A stretch of 64,000 nucleotides of DNA, from positions 1,054,001 through 1,118,000 of the forward strand of contig NZ_UHIL01000001.1 of the NCBI RefSeq assembly GCF_900460535.1. Reading direction: 5' to 3'. The notes under the pieces are model-generated. The model searched no databases. It had not been told where the DNA came from and saw nothing but the letters and a program-made list of their open reading frames with translations. Below are positions 35,681-45,718 of the stretch, piece by piece. This DNA comes from Vibrio parahaemolyticus (GTDB lineage Bacteria; Pseudomonadota; Gammaproteobacteria; Enterobacterales; Vibrionaceae). Both the position numbers and the translations under genes were made by a program. Positions within the stretch are counted from its first letter, which is position 1. Every line of letters starts with the position of its first letter.

Positions 35681-37414
35681 TTACATGCGTTCTAGCGTTT
35701 CGATACCTAGTAGCGATAAACCTTGCTTGATGGTTTTCGCTGTTAGGGCTGCCAGTTTTAGACGGCTTTGCTTAACGGCTTCATCTTCTGCTACTAGAAT
35801 TGGGCATGCTTCGTAGAAGCTTGAGAATTGACCCGCTAGTTCAAATAGGTAGCTACACATGATGTGCGGTTGGCCTTCACGAGCAACAGATTGAACGGCT
35901 TCTTCAAATTGTAGAAGTTTAGCGATAAGCGCTTTTTCTTTTTCGTCAGTGATTTGGATATCACCTTGAAGTTCATCCATCGCTACACCAGCTTTAGCAA
36001 AGATAGAGGCAACGCGAGTGTATGCGTATTGCATGTACGGCGCTGTGTTACCTTCAAATGCTAGCATATTGTCCCAATCGAACACGTAGTCAGTAGTGCG
36101 GTGTTTAGATAGGTCAGAATATTTAACCGCTGCCATCGCCACTGTTTTAGAGATCTTCTCTTTCTCTTCAGCATCTAGCTCTGGGTTCTTAGATTCGATC
36201 AACTGTGCAGCACGAACTTCGGCTTCATCAAGAAGGTCCGCCAAACGAACCGTACCGCCCGCACGAGTCTTGAATGGTTTACCGTCTTTACCAAGCATCA
36301 TGCCGAAAGCGTGGTGCTCAAGAGATACTGACTCAGGTACGTAGCCCGCTTTACGAACGATAGTCCAAGCTTGCATTAGGTGCTGGTGCTGGCGAGAGTC
36401 AATGAAGTAAAGTACGCGGTCTGCGCCTAGTTCTTCGTAACGGTATTTCGCACATGCGATATCCGTTGTGGTGTATAGGAAGCCGCCGTCGCGTTTCTGA
36501 ACGATAACGCCCATCGCTTCGCCGTCTTTATTCTTGAACTCTTCTAGGAATACAACTTGCGCGCCGTCATCTTCAACCGCAAGACCTTGTGCTTTTAGGT
36601 CCGCTACGATCTTAGGTAGCATGTCGTTGTACATGCTTTCGCCCATTACGTCATCACGAGTTAGAGATACGTTTAGACGATCGTAGTTGCGTTGGTTTTG
36701 GATCATGGTTACGTCAACCAGCTTCTTCCACATTTCTGCGCAGAATTCATCGCCGCTTTGCAGTTTCACTACGTAGTTACGTGCTTTCACCGCGAATTCT
36801 TCATCTTCGTCGTACAGCTTTTTAGATTCACGGTAGAAGCCTTCAAGGTCCGCCAGTTCCATAGAAACTTCGCCAGACTCTTGTTGTACACGCTCAAGGT
36901 TTGCGATAAGCATACCGAACTGAGTACCCCAGTCGCCGATGTGGTTCGCGCGGATCACTTTGTGACCTAGAAACTCAAGCGTACGTACTACCGCATCACC
37001 GATGATAGTTGAACGTAGGTGACCAACGTGCATTTCTTTTGCAACGTTTGGTGCTGAGTAGTCAGCGACGATAGTTTGAGCTTCTTCAGCTGCAACGCCA
37101 AGGCGTGAGTCAGCCAGTGCTGCGTCAGCTTGTTTCGCTAGGAACTCTTCGCTTAGGAAAATGTTGATGAAACCAGGGCCAGCGATTTCTGTTTTGCTCG
37201 CAATACCATCTAGGTCTAGAACATCCAGTACTTTCTGTGCAAATTCTCGAGGGTTAGTACCCAGTTTTTTAGCAACGCCCATTACGCCGTTTGCTTGGTA
37301 GTCACCAAATTGTGGCTTTGCTGATTGACGAACAGCAGCAGGGCTTCCTGCAGGTGCGCCAGAGGCTTCTAGAGCCTGAGATACTTTGTCATTAATAAGT
37401 GCTTGGATATTCAC
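35681..37414 (-). CDS. argS: Arginyl-tRNA synthetase
   Basis: 577 residues, identical in length to E. coli ArgS, from a GTG start (complement at 37412-37414) with AAGGA 7 bases upstream; the ATG five codons earlier overlaps that ribosome site. The HIGH motif is in [16 protein letters not shown] (about 120-135); the N-terminal additional domain (1-110) recognises the D-loop; the C-terminal anticodon domain ends GIETLERM. It charges tRNA-Arg, one of which (UCU) is encoded in this window. Confidence 0.97.
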   Translation of the reverse strand: MNIQALINDKVSQALEASGAPAGSPAAVRQSAKPQFGDYQANGVMGVAKKLGTNPREFAQKVLDVLDLDGIASKTEIAGPGFINIFLSEEFLAKQADAALADSRLGVAAEEAQTIVADYSAPNVAKEMHVGHLRSTIIGDAVVRTLEFLGHKVIRANHIGDWGTQFGMLIANLERVQQESGEVSMELADLEGFYRESKKLYDEDEEFAVKARNYVVKLQSGDEFCAEMWKKLVDVTMIQNQRNYDRLNVSLTRDDVMGESMYNDMLPKIVADLKAQGLAVEDDGAQVVFLEEFKNKDGEAMGVIVQKRDGGFLYTTTDIACAKYRYEELGADRVLYFIDSRQHQHLMQAWTIVRKAGYVPESVSLEHHAFGMMLGKDGKPFKTRAGGTVRLADLLDEAEVRAAQLIESKNPELDAEEKEKISKTVAMAAVKYSDLSKHRTTDYVFDWDNMLAFEGNTAPYMQYAYTRVASIFAKAGVAMDELQGDIQITDEKEKALIAKLLQFEEAVQSVAREGQPHIMCSYLFELAGQFSSFYEACPILVAEDEAVKQSRLKLAALTAKTIKQGLSLLGIETLERM

Positions 37415-37634
37415 ACGCGTTTCCTTCAATTCAAGGACGAAGAACTCGGCAAAATAGGCGCCGAGTTCTGTTGGAGTTCACAAAAATGGGGCTAATGATA
37501 ACAACTTTATTGCTTTTCATACAGAGAGGATTTGGGGAAATTTTTACTTTTTCGATTGAATGGAAATGTCACTTTGTTTGCGTTTACTATTGCGCTCAGA
37601 GTAAAGAGATAAATCGCCCCAAAAGAGAGCCACA

Positions 37635-38234
37635 ATGACTATTCAACTTGTTGAAAAACGCCTTACGCCTGAACTAATGCTCCAAGACTTAGATGTCTTC
37701 ATGGGCAAGATTGCAGAGCTTGCAACCCTGTTAAAACTGGATCTGAGCTTTGTTCAAGCTGACCATATTGCATTGCGTATTAATGACCCTGAAACGGCAA
37801 AAGCTGCGCATGAGGCATGGAATCAATACGGCAAGGTGATTTCACAAGCGAAAATCAACGGTCGTCCAATTATCGTCATCGAATTCGACACAGCACTCGA
37901 AAGCCGCGGCTGGAAGATTGAGTGTCTGGAATTGCCATACCCAGCCGAAGGGAAAACCTATCCAACCGAAAGTTGGGAGCACGTGGAGTTTGTGATCCCA
38001 TCTCATGCGGAAACCGCAGACGAGTTTTTGGCGGACTTGAAACACACTTATCCAGCGTTTGGCGCGCGTTTTGATGAGTTAGAAGAATTGGGTGTGAAGA
38101 TCAAACTATCGAGCCCGAAAGGGGAAGGTGAACGCTTGAACAACCCAACCGTGGCGTTTAAGTACCAAGGTATTTGTATCAAGCTGCATCCGCATTCGCT
38201 CAAGCGTATAGTGGAGTCTGAGCAGGCGGAATAA
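37635..38234 (+). CDS. yecM: YecM family protein (VOC-like fold)
   Basis: 199 residues. The vicinal-oxygen-chelate-type pattern is seen in QADHIALRINDPETAKAAHEAW (about 41-62), WEHVEFVIP (about 117) and GICIKLHPHSLKRIV near the C-terminus, which supply likely metal-ligand His/Glu. YecM structures show an isomerase/oxygenase-like fold, but the reaction is unknown. It is divergent from argS, the same neighbourhood as in E. coli. Confidence 0.88.
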   Translation: MTIQLVEKRLTPELMLQDLDVFMGKIAELATLLKLDLSFVQADHIALRINDPETAKAAHEAWNQYGKVISQAKINGRPIIVIEFDTALESRGWKIECLELPYPAEGKTYPTESWEHVEFVIPSHAETADEFLADLKHTYPAFGARFDELEELGVKIKLSSPKGEGERLNNPTVAFKYQGICIKLHPHSLKRIVESEQAE

Positions 38235-38257
38235 GCAAACTTTGAACGACTAGAAAG

Positions 38258-38290
38258 AAGAAAGGGTTGCAAATGAGCAACCCTTTCTTT
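38258..38290. terminator. Terminator hairpin between yecM and purU
   Basis: AAGAAAGGGTTGC / GCAACCCTTTCTT, 13-bp perfect stem with a 6-base loop between converging genes; the tail is TTC-rich rather than a pure T run. Confidence 0.7.
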
Positions 38291-38307
38291 CATTCAAATG
38301 CGTGAAC

Positions 38308-39141
38308 TTAAAGAATCACAGTCTTATTCCCATAAACAAAAACGTGGTCGTTAATTGCCTTATTCAGAGCTTTACTCAAAACATTCTTCTCAACATCGCG
38401 GCCTGCTTGAGCCATATCTTGTGCGCTGAATGTGTGATCGACTGGAATAACATCCTGCTTGATGATCGGGCCTTCATCTAGGTCGTTTGTCACGAAGTGG
38501 GCTGTTGCGCCAATAATTTTTACGCCACGGTCGTAAGCTTGTTGATAAGGCTTAGCACCGATGAAAGCAGGCAAGAAACTGTGGTGAATGTTGATGATCT
38601 TATGGCGGTATTTTTCAACAAACGTTGGCGTGAGAACGCGCATGTATTTCGCTAGCACCAAGTAATCTGCATCGTATTGATCGATCACCTCTAGCATCTT
38701 TTGCTCGTGTTCTTCACGGCTTAGATCTTCGTGCGTCACATAGTGGTAAGGGATATCAAAACGTTCAGTGAGGCCTTGCAACTTATCGTAGTTACCCACC
38801 ACGGCGGCGATTTCTACATCTAAACTGCCATCGTAATTTTTCATCAGAATATCACCTAAACAGTGTGCTTCTTTCGTTACGAGAATCACGATGCGTTTAC
38901 GGCGAGAGCCAATGAGAGTGCGTTTTGCACCTTGCGGTAGAGCTTGGTCTAAATCGGCAAGAAACGTTTGGTCGTTGAAGTACCCCTCCAACTCCGTTCG
39001 CATGAAAAAGTGCCCACTGGTGTTATCAACAAATTCGTTATTATGAACGATGTTTAGCTGATGTTTGTAACAGATATTAGTAATTTTAGAGATCAAACCC
39101 GGTGCGTCAGAGCAATGGGTCAACAGTGTTTTCTTTTCCAT
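38308..39141 (-). CDS. purU: Formyltetrahydrofolate deformylase
   Basis: 277 residues. The N-terminal ACT domain (about 5-80, THCSDAPGLISKITNICYKHQLNIV) is regulatory in PurU; the C-terminal formyl-transferase-like catalytic domain has NIHHSFLPAFIGAKPY (about 218-233, Asn/His active site) and HFVTNDLDEGPIIKQD (about 246, catalytic Asp). It hydrolyses 10-formyl-THF to formate and THF, supplying formate for PurT and balancing one-carbon pools. It stands alone. Confidence 0.95.
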   Translation of the reverse strand: MEKKTLLTHCSDAPGLISKITNICYKHQLNIVHNNEFVDNTSGHFFMRTELEGYFNDQTFLADLDQALPQGAKRTLIGSRRKRIVILVTKEAHCLGDILMKNYDGSLDVEIAAVVGNYDKLQGLTERFDIPYHYVTHEDLSREEHEQKMLEVIDQYDADYLVLAKYMRVLTPTFVEKYRHKIINIHHSFLPAFIGAKPYQQAYDRGVKIIGATAHFVTNDLDEGPIIKQDVIPVDHTFSAQDMAQAGRDVEKNVLSKALNKAINDHVFVYGNKTVIL

Positions 39142-39349
39142 AAATCAGATACTTCCATGCATTATTTTTCTAGCGTACGAAATATGTGTTTTCCCCAAAA
39201 GGGTCAACCGTACTGCAATCTGACTTCATAAATAATCTATTCTTGCCATGGTTTCAACAAATTATCTGTGTTGGGCCGTAAGCTGGCCATCTTACATGCT
39301 GATGTCTCTCCCAAACGTCTGATATACTCACGACAATTTTTCTAACCAG

Positions 39350-41269
39350 ATGTCAGGCATGATCGCAAAAACATTTTCCTCTGATGGCGCTTTAGGTAAA
39401 GCGATTCCGGGTTTTCAGGCTCGTCAGCCACAAATAGACATGGCTGAAGCCGTCAGTAGTGCGATCAAAGAACAAAGTCAGTTGGTGGTAGAGGCAGGAA
39501 CTGGTACCGGTAAAACATTTGCCTATCTTGTTCCAGCGCTGTTGAGTGGGAAGAAAGTCATCATCAGTACTGGCTCGAAAAACTTGCAAGAGCAGTTGTA
39601 CCATCGTGACCTACCGCTGATGGTCAATGCGCTCGGTTTTTATGGTCAAGTGGCGTTATTGAAAGGGCGTTCCAACTATTTATGTTTGGATCGCTTAAGT
39701 CGCCAGATGGTAGAAAGCCACACCAACGAATCCGACCCAACATTGTTGACCCAATTGGTGAAGGTGAGGTCTTGGTCCTCAGAGACAAAAACCGGTGACT
39801 TAGGTGACTGTGAAGATTTGCCTGAAGACAGCATGATCATCCCAACGATTACCTCGACAAACGATAACTGTTTGGGGAAAGAGTGTCCCAGTTATACCGA
39901 TTGTTTTGTCTTGAAAGCTCGTAAACGTGCAATGGATTCTGACATCGTCGTGGTGAACCATCACTTGTTTCTCGCGGATTTAGCCATCAAAGAGACAGGT
40001 TTTGGTGAGTTGATCCCAGAAGCCGATGTCTTTATTTTCGACGAAGCTCATCAGCTACCAGACATTGCCAGTGAATATTTCGGGCAATCGGTATCGAGTC
40101 GCCAAATTCATGATCTCGCCAAAGACATTGAAATCGCGTATCGCACCGAAGCAAAGGACATGCGTCAGCTGCAAAAAGTGGGGGATAAACTGCTTCAAAG
40201 CGCGATGGATATGCGCATCGTTTTGGGTGAGCCGGGTTTTCGTGGCAACTGGCGAGAAGCGATGCAGTCTGAATCCATCAAGCGCGAATTGGTTCGTTTA
40301 ACTGACAGCCTAGATCTGGCGATTGATGTGCTCAAATTGGCACTTGGTCGCAGCCAATTGTTGGATACGGCTTTTGAGCGTGCGAACTTGATCAAAGGTC
40401 GAATCGATCGTGTGTGTGATGTTGATATCACCGGCTACTCTTACTGGTACGATACGTCACCGCGTCATTTTACTCTGCATATTACTCCGTTATCGGTGGC
40501 AGATAAGTTCCATGAACAAATTGAAATCAAGCAAGGTGCCTGGATCTTCACCTCGGCAACGCTTGCGGTTTCTGGTGACTTTAAGCACTTTACCGATCGT
40601 CTCGGCTTAAAACCTAAACAACAGTTTTCGCTGCCATCGCCATTTGATTATGAAAAGCAGGCTCGCCTTTGTGTGCCTCGTTATCTTCCTGAGCCAAACA
40701 GCCCAGGCTTAGCGGACAAATTGGTGAGAATGTTAGCGCCAGTCATTGAAGAAAATGACGGTCGTTGTTTCTTCTTATGTACTTCTCACAGCATGATGCG
40801 TGAGTTGGGAGAGAAGTTCCGTGAGGTGTTGGATCTTCCGGTTCTTATGCAAGGTGAAATGAGCAAGCAAAAGACTCTTGCAGAGTTTATGGAGCTGGGT
40901 AACGCTTTGCTTGTGGCGACGGGGGCGTTTTGGGAAGGGATCGATGTTAGAGGTGACGCACTGAGCTGTGTTATCATCGACAAATTGCCGTTTACTGCCC
41001 CGGATGATCCGCTGCTAAAAGCCCGAATTGAAGATTGTCGATTGCGTGGTGGTGAGCCGTTTGCTGAAGTGCAAATCCCCGATGCGGTGATCACGTTAAA
41101 GCAGGGCGTAGGGCGTTTGATTCGAGATCAGAAAGATCATGGTGCATTGATCATTTGTGACAATCGCCTTGTCACCCGTGACTATGGCGGCACGTTCCTT
41201 GGAAGCTTGCCACCGATCCCAAGAACACGAGATTTAGAACGTATCAAAGCGTTTCTTAAAGCAGAATAA
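39350..41269 (+). CDS. yoaA: DinG/XPD-family iron-sulfur helicase YoaA
   Basis: 639 residues; an in-frame ATG three codons later is an alternative start. Walker A VVEAGTGTGKTFAYL (about 46-60), the Fe-S cluster cysteines (the CLGKECPSYTDC segment at about 178-189 plus an upstream Cys), the DEAH box IFDEAHQLP (about 228) and helicase motif VI QGVGRLIRD (about 586) are present. YoaA is a 5'-3' helicase linked to replication-fork repair with HolC. It is immediately upstream of tsaB, as in E. coli (yoaA-tsaB). Confidence 0.93.
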   Translation: MSGMIAKTFSSDGALGKAIPGFQARQPQIDMAEAVSSAIKEQSQLVVEAGTGTGKTFAYLVPALLSGKKVIISTGSKNLQEQLYHRDLPLMVNALGFYGQVALLKGRSNYLCLDRLSRQMVESHTNESDPTLLTQLVKVRSWSSETKTGDLGDCEDLPEDSMIIPTITSTNDNCLGKECPSYTDCFVLKARKRAMDSDIVVVNHHLFLADLAIKETGFGELIPEADVFIFDEAHQLPDIASEYFGQSVSSRQIHDLAKDIEIAYRTEAKDMRQLQKVGDKLLQSAMDMRIVLGEPGFRGNWREAMQSESIKRELVRLTDSLDLAIDVLKLALGRSQLLDTAFERANLIKGRIDRVCDVDITGYSYWYDTSPRHFTLHITPLSVADKFHEQIEIKQGAWIFTSATLAVSGDFKHFTDRLGLKPKQQFSLPSPFDYEKQARLCVPRYLPEPNSPGLADKLVRMLAPVIEENDGRCFFLCTSHSMMRELGEKFREVLDLPVLMQGEMSKQKTLAEFMELGNALLVATGAFWEGIDVRGDALSCVIIDKLPFTAPDDPLLKARIEDCRLRGGEPFAEVQIPDAVITLKQGVGRLIRDQKDHGALIICDNRLVTRDYGGTFLGSLPPIPRTRDLERIKAFLKAE

Positions 41270-41325
41270 TTAGTCGCAGCCTGTGCTGTGATGTAACCAA
41301 ATAAAATAGAGTTTTAGAGAGTTAA

Positions 41326-42027
41326 ATGAGCGCAAAAATTCTTGCTATCGATACCGCAACTGAAAACTGTTCAGTTGCACTACTGGTTAATGACCAAGTG
41401 ATTTCACGCAGCGAAGTGGCACCTCGTGACCACACGAAAAAAGTGCTGCCAATGGTTGACGAAGTGCTGAAAGAAGCGGGTCTAACTCTACAAGACTTGG
41501 ATGCACTAGCGTTTGGCCGTGGCCCTGGTAGCTTTACTGGTGTTCGTATCGGTATTGGCATCGCTCAAGGCCTAGCATTTGGTGCAGAACTGCCGATGAT
41601 TGGTGTTTCAACATTGGCTGCGATGGCACAAGCAAGCTACCGCCTGCATGGTGCAACTGATGTCGCTGTAGCGATTGATGCGCGCATGAGCGAAGTTTAC
41701 TGGGCACGTTATTCTCGCCAAGAAAACGGCGAATGGATGGGTGTTGATGAAGAATGTGTGATTCCACCAGCTCGTTTGGCGGAAGAAGCACAAGCTGACT
41801 CTAAAACGTGGACAACAGCTGGTACAGGTTGGTCTGCGTATCAGGAAGAACTGACAGGCCTGCCGTTTAACACTGCAGACAGTGAGGTATTGTACCCTGA
41901 CTCACAAGACATTGTGATTTTAGCTAAGCAAGAACTAGAAAAAGGCAATACGGTTCCTGTTGAAGAATCTAGCCCAGTTTACCTGCGTGATAACGTGACT
42001 TGGAAGAAGCTTCCAGGCCGCGAATAA
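41326..42027 (+). CDS. tsaB: tRNA t6A37 modification protein TsaB
   Basis: 233 residues of the ASKHA (actin-like) fold: [15 protein letters not shown] at the start, [13 protein letters not shown] and [16 protein letters not shown] (about 62-77) are diagnostic of TsaB (YeaZ). It has no metal ligands and scaffolds TsaD with TsaE for threonylcarbamoyl-adenosine synthesis at A37 of ANN-reading tRNAs. It lies 56 bases after yoaA; a terminator follows. Confidence 0.95.
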   Translation: MSAKILAIDTATENCSVALLVNDQVISRSEVAPRDHTKKVLPMVDEVLKEAGLTLQDLDALAFGRGPGSFTGVRIGIGIAQGLAFGAELPMIGVSTLAAMAQASYRLHGATDVAVAIDARMSEVYWARYSRQENGEWMGVDEECVIPPARLAEEAQADSKTWTTAGTGWSAYQEELTGLPFNTADSEVLYPDSQDIVILAKQELEKGNTVPVEESSPVYLRDNVTWKKLPGRE

Positions 42028-42040
42028 TTAGGAAAAAAAT

Positions 42041-42069
42041 AAAGACGGGGCGGTAGCCCTGTCTTTTTA
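42041..42069 (+). terminator. Rho-independent terminator of yoaA-tsaB
   Basis: AAAGACGGGG / CCCTGTCTTT hairpin (one G-U pair, CGGTAG loop) followed by TT. Confidence 0.75.
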
Positions 42070-42078
42070 TGTAGCGTT

Positions 42079-42384
42079 ATGGCGTCGATTAATGGTTTAC
42101 CTCCTTCACTGATACCCGGTACCAACCGTACCAATAAAGTGGGTAAAAAAGGGCAGGTAAAGAAAGCTCAAAATAAGCAGTCCGTTGGTCAACCTTCAAA
42201 GGTGGCAAACGCAGTCGCGCATTCCATAAAACAAGTTGATGAGTCCCAAATTCATCGTGCTCAAGTACAATATGATTTGCCGGAAGGTAATGCTCGCAAA
42301 GCCATGGAGCAGTACATGGACGTCATGAATCGAGCAAAAAAAGAGGAACTGGCTCAGCTACTGGGTGTCGATATCTATGTATGA
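42079..42384 (+). CDS. Hypothetical protein, small and basic
   Basis: 101 residues. The first ~60 are low-complexity, Lys/Gln/Asn/Ser-rich and probably disordered (NKVGKKGQVKKAQNKQSVG); the last ~35 look helical and end EELAQLLGVDIYV. No membrane segment, signal peptide or recognised domain. It begins 10 bases after the tsaB terminator and ends 39 bases before the Slp lipoprotein gene on the same strand. Codon use and lack of stops support a real gene. Similar short proteins appear, to my recollection, at this place in other vibrios; function unknown. Confidence 0.65.
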   Translation: MASINGLPPSLIPGTNRTNKVGKKGQVKKAQNKQSVGQPSKVANAVAHSIKQVDESQIHRAQVQYDLPEGNARKAMEQYMDVMNRAKKEELAQLLGVDIYV

Positions 42385-42423
42385 ATTTCCTCGAATTGGT
42401 ATTAATAGATTAAATGGTGGTTT

Positions 42424-42981
42424 ATGAAGGTTTTTGGACGGTTGTTTTTGGTTTTGGTTGCCGCTTTTGGCTTGTCTGCATGCAGCTCTCTTCCTGAAGA
42501 GTTGAACGCTAGTACAGAGCAAGTCGTTACCGACTATAAGGCCTTTGCTGAGTCTCAAGGAGAGGTCACGAATGATGTTCGCCTCGGCGGTATCATTGCG
42601 AAAGTGGACAACTTCAAAGACAAAACACGCCTAGAGATCGTCAATCTACCTATCAATAAATCGGGCAAACCTGATATTGACCAAGAGCCTACGGGTCGTT
42701 TCGCCGTGTATTTTGATGGCTACTTAGAACCCGTTGCATTTAGCCAAGGTCGTTTGGTGACCATTGTGGGCAAAGGGGCCGGTGAAGAAGAAGGCAAAAT
42801 CGAAGAGCATGAGTACGTGTTCCCATTAGTAAAAGGGCAGGGGTATCGCCTGTGGAAGATTGAAGAACGAGTGAGAATGTATGACTCTCCTACGTATTTC
42901 TATCCATGTTATTCCATCAACTGCCGCATGCTGCGTAATGATTTTCCACAAGATGGCAAAGTAATCAAACAGGTGAAATAA
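42424..42981 (+). CDS. Slp/YeaY-family outer membrane lipoprotein
   Basis: 185 residues with a lipoprotein signal peptide (MKVFGRLFLVLVAAFGLSAC, lipobox LSAC with Cys20; +2 Ser favours outer-membrane sorting). The body matches the Slp family: RLGGIIAKVDNFKDKTRLEIVNLPI and GRFAVYFDGYLEP. Slp proteins are linked to starvation and stationary phase, without a defined activity. In E. coli, yeaY sits at the same position between tsaB and fadD. The next gene begins 5 bases later. Confidence 0.9.
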   Translation: MKVFGRLFLVLVAAFGLSACSSLPEELNASTEQVVTDYKAFAESQGEVTNDVRLGGIIAKVDNFKDKTRLEIVNLPINKSGKPDIDQEPTGRFAVYFDGYLEPVAFSQGRLVTIVGKGAGEEEGKIEEHEYVFPLVKGQGYRLWKIEERVRMYDSPTYFYPCYSINCRMLRNDFPQDGKVIKQVK

Positions 42982-42986
42982 ACCAG

Positions 42987-43841
42987 ATGCATGAGCGCCG
43001 ATTTACTCTCCCAACGGGAGAAATGGCCGCCCTTGAAATAGGTAATGAAAAAACGGCTGACTTGTCAGTCGTTTTTCTTCATGGGTGGTTAGATAATGCC
43101 GGAAGCTTCAAAGCGTTGATGGAGCAACTTCATCAATTGAACCCGAAGCTGCATTTGTTAGCTGTCGACCATTTTGGTCACGGCTTATCCAGTCACAAAT
43201 CCCGCGACAATTATTACCCTTTTCATGATTACATTGCCGATATGTATCAGTTATTGGACGAATTATCGCCAAACAGACTCATGTTAGTGGGGCATTCTCT
43301 TGGTGCTTTAATCGCAAGTTGCTATAGTGCAGCGTTTCCTGAACAGGTCGAAGCATTAGTGCAGATTGAAGGTACGGGCCCTTTAACGGAATCTCCTTCA
43401 AATAGTTTACAGCGTCTTCGGAATGGTGTGTTAAGTCGAATCCGACAGCAAAACAAACCAGAGCGTGCGTTGGCATCTTTCGATCTGGCGTTAAAATTGC
43501 GCATGCAAGCCAACCAATTGAGTGCTGATCAGCTTTTGCCCATTGTGGAGCGAGGGACTGAGTATCGCGACAACAAATGGTACTGGCGACATGATGCCAA
43601 GTTAAAGTGTGATTCACTTTATCGCATGGCTCGCGAGCATGCGAATTCGATCACCAGTCAAATACGTTGTCCTCATCTGATCGTATTAGGCGATCAAGGA
43701 TTTCAGCATTTACCATCTAACCAAGTTGATTGGGGAGAGAATCCACCGCAAGTGGTTTCTGTCGCAGGTGGTCATCACTGCCATTTAGAGCAAATACTCG
43801 AAGTCGCAAAGCGAATTCTTGGTGTAGTTAACAAAATTTAA
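42987..43841 (+). CDS. Alpha/beta-hydrolase
   Basis: 284 residues: VVFLHGWLDNAGSF (about 28-41, oxyanion loop), nucleophile elbow LVGHSLGALIASC (Ser about residue 97) and catalytic His in GGHHCHLEQ (about 262). A lid of about 80 residues follows the nucleophile. It starts 5 bases after the Slp gene, so the two are likely cotranscribed. The family contains esterases/lipases and serine hydrolases related to human MEST/SERHL; the substrate is unknown. fadD follows after 106 bases. Confidence 0.85.
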   Translation: MHERRFTLPTGEMAALEIGNEKTADLSVVFLHGWLDNAGSFKALMEQLHQLNPKLHLLAVDHFGHGLSSHKSRDNYYPFHDYIADMYQLLDELSPNRLMLVGHSLGALIASCYSAAFPEQVEALVQIEGTGPLTESPSNSLQRLRNGVLSRIRQQNKPERALASFDLALKLRMQANQLSADQLLPIVERGTEYRDNKWYWRHDAKLKCDSLYRMAREHANSITSQIRCPHLIVLGDQGFQHLPSNQVDWGENPPQVVSVAGGHHCHLEQILEVAKRILGVVNKI

Positions 43842-43947
43842 ACAAGTGTTTGAGAGTTGCGTGCTCAAGCACGTTCGCTGTGCTGTAATAGCCCTCAAAA
43901 TAAAAAGGACGCTATTTTTTAGCCAGTTATAAACGAGGAGTAACATC

Positions 43948-45639
43948 GTGGATAAACCATGGCTTTCACGTTATCCAAGTGACGTACCTGAAACCATCAA
44001 TCCAGAGCAATATGAGTCTTTGGTAGAAATGTTCGAGCAGTCTGTACAAAAGTATGCAGACCAGCCAGCATTCATGAACATGGGCTCGGTAATGACCTTC
44101 CGCAAGTTGGAAGAGCGTAGCCGCGCATTTGCCGCTTACCTGCAAAACGAACTGAAATTGCAAAAGGGTGACCGTGTTGCTCTGATGATGCCAAACCTAC
44201 TGCAATACCCAGTAGCGTTGTTTGGTATTTTGCGTGCAGGTTGTATCGCTGTAAACGTAAACCCTCTCTACACTCCTCGTGAACTTGAACACCAATTGAA
44301 CGACTCTGGTGCCACGACGATTGTGATTGTGTCTAACTTTGCCAATACACTAGAGCAAATCGTAGATAACACACCTGTGAAACACGTGGTGCTAACTAGC
44401 CTTGGCCAAATGCTGCCACGTGCGAAAGGTACGATTGTCGATTTCGTGGTGAAATACGTAAAAGGTATGGTTCCTAAGTACGATCTACCGGGCGCAATTT
44501 CAATGCGTAAAGCACTGCGCAAAGGTCGTCGTCTGCAATACGTGAAGCCGTTTATGTCTGGTGATGATATTGCATTTCTGCAATACACTGGTGGTACTAC
44601 GGGTGTCGCAAAAGGTGCAATCCTAACGCATCGCAACATGATTGCTAACGTGCTTCAGGCGAAAGGGGCTTACGGTCCAGTACTTTCTCCAGGTCGTGAA
44701 TTAGTGGTAACCGCATTGCCGCTTTACCACGTGTTCGCACTGACAGTGAACTGTTTGCTGTTTATCGAAATGGGCGGTCGTAACTTACTGATTACCAACC
44801 CGCGTGATATTCCCGGCTTTGTAAAAGAGCTGCAAAAGTACCAATTCACAGCGATCACAGGTGTGAATACCTTATTCAATGCGCTAGTGAACAATGAAGA
44901 TTTCCATGAGTTGGACTTCAGTAATCTTCGCTTGGCTGTTGGTGGCGGTATGGCAGTTCAACGTGCTGTTGCTGAAAAATGGCTGAAGACCACAGGCTGC
45001 TACCTGCTGGAAGGTTATGGACTTACTGAGTGTTCACCGTTAGTTGCGGCTTACCCGCATGACTTGGTTGAGTACAACGGCTCTATCGGTCTGCCAGTTC
45101 CTTCGACAGAAGTTCGAATGGTTGATGAAGAAGGCAATGTACTGCCAAATACTGGTACAGGTGAGCTACAAGTTCGCGGCCCTCAAGTAATGCAAGGTTA
45201 CTGGCAACGTCCGGAAGCAACCAAAGACACCATTAACGAAGACGGTTGGCTATCAACGGGTGACATCGTTAAGTTTGATGACGAAGGCTTCCTGCACATT
45301 GTTGACCGTAAGAAAGACATGATCTTGGTTTCTGGCTTCAACGTTTACCCGAATGAAATCGAAGACGTTGTCGCTCTGCACGGCAAAGTTCTTGAAGTGG
45401 CTGCTATTGGTCAACCGCATGAAGTGTCTGGTGAGTTGGTGAAGATCTACGTTGTAAAACGTGACCCGAGCTTAACCAAAGAAGAAGTGATTGCACACTG
45501 TCGTCAGCATCTAACGGGCTACAAGGTTCCAAAACTGGTTGAGTTCCGTGAAGACTTACCGAAGACCAACGTAGGTAAGATCTTACGTCGTGTACTTCGT
45601 GAAGAGAACGACGCAGAACTGGCAAAGAAAAGCGCGTAA
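43948..45639 (+). CDS. fadD: Long-chain-fatty-acid-CoA ligase
   Basis: 563 residues from a GTG start with GAGGAG 7 bases upstream. The AMP-binding P-loop is [19 protein letters not shown] (about 213-231); GYGLTECSP (about 358) and the FACS signature [28 protein letters not shown] (about 432-459), with C-terminal catalytic Lys in TNVGKILRR, are intact. It activates exogenous fatty acids at the inner membrane for beta-oxidation or phospholipid synthesis. No clear FadR site was recognised. Gene order fadD-rnd is as in E. coli. Confidence 0.96.
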   Translation: MDKPWLSRYPSDVPETINPEQYESLVEMFEQSVQKYADQPAFMNMGSVMTFRKLEERSRAFAAYLQNELKLQKGDRVALMMPNLLQYPVALFGILRAGCIAVNVNPLYTPRELEHQLNDSGATTIVIVSNFANTLEQIVDNTPVKHVVLTSLGQMLPRAKGTIVDFVVKYVKGMVPKYDLPGAISMRKALRKGRRLQYVKPFMSGDDIAFLQYTGGTTGVAKGAILTHRNMIANVLQAKGAYGPVLSPGRELVVTALPLYHVFALTVNCLLFIEMGGRNLLITNPRDIPGFVKELQKYQFTAITGVNTLFNALVNNEDFHELDFSNLRLAVGGGMAVQRAVAEKWLKTTGCYLLEGYGLTECSPLVAAYPHDLVEYNGSIGLPVPSTEVRMVDEEGNVLPNTGTGELQVRGPQVMQGYWQRPEATKDTINEDGWLSTGDIVKFDDEGFLHIVDRKKDMILVSGFNVYPNEIEDVVALHGKVLEVAAIGQPHEVSGELVKIYVVKRDPSLTKEEVIAHCRQHLTGYKVPKLVEFREDLPKTNVGKILRRVLREENDAELAKKSA

Positions 45640-45677
45640 GCCGATTTCGTTGAGTCGCCAGAATTAAAAAATGATAG

Positions 45678-45704
45678 AATGCCAGCGTTTTGCTGGCATT
45701 TTTT
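45678..45704 (+). terminator. Rho-independent terminator of fadD
   Basis: AATGCCAGC-GTTTT-GCTGGCATT hairpin followed by TTTTT, located between fadD and the rnd ribosome site. Confidence 0.88.
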
Positions 45705-45718
45705 ATAGCGAGAAGCAT

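Noticed and set aside
45671..45718. N-terminal extension of RNase D
   Set aside because: These codons run through the fadD terminator hairpin; the GTG at 45719 aligns with the E. coli start.
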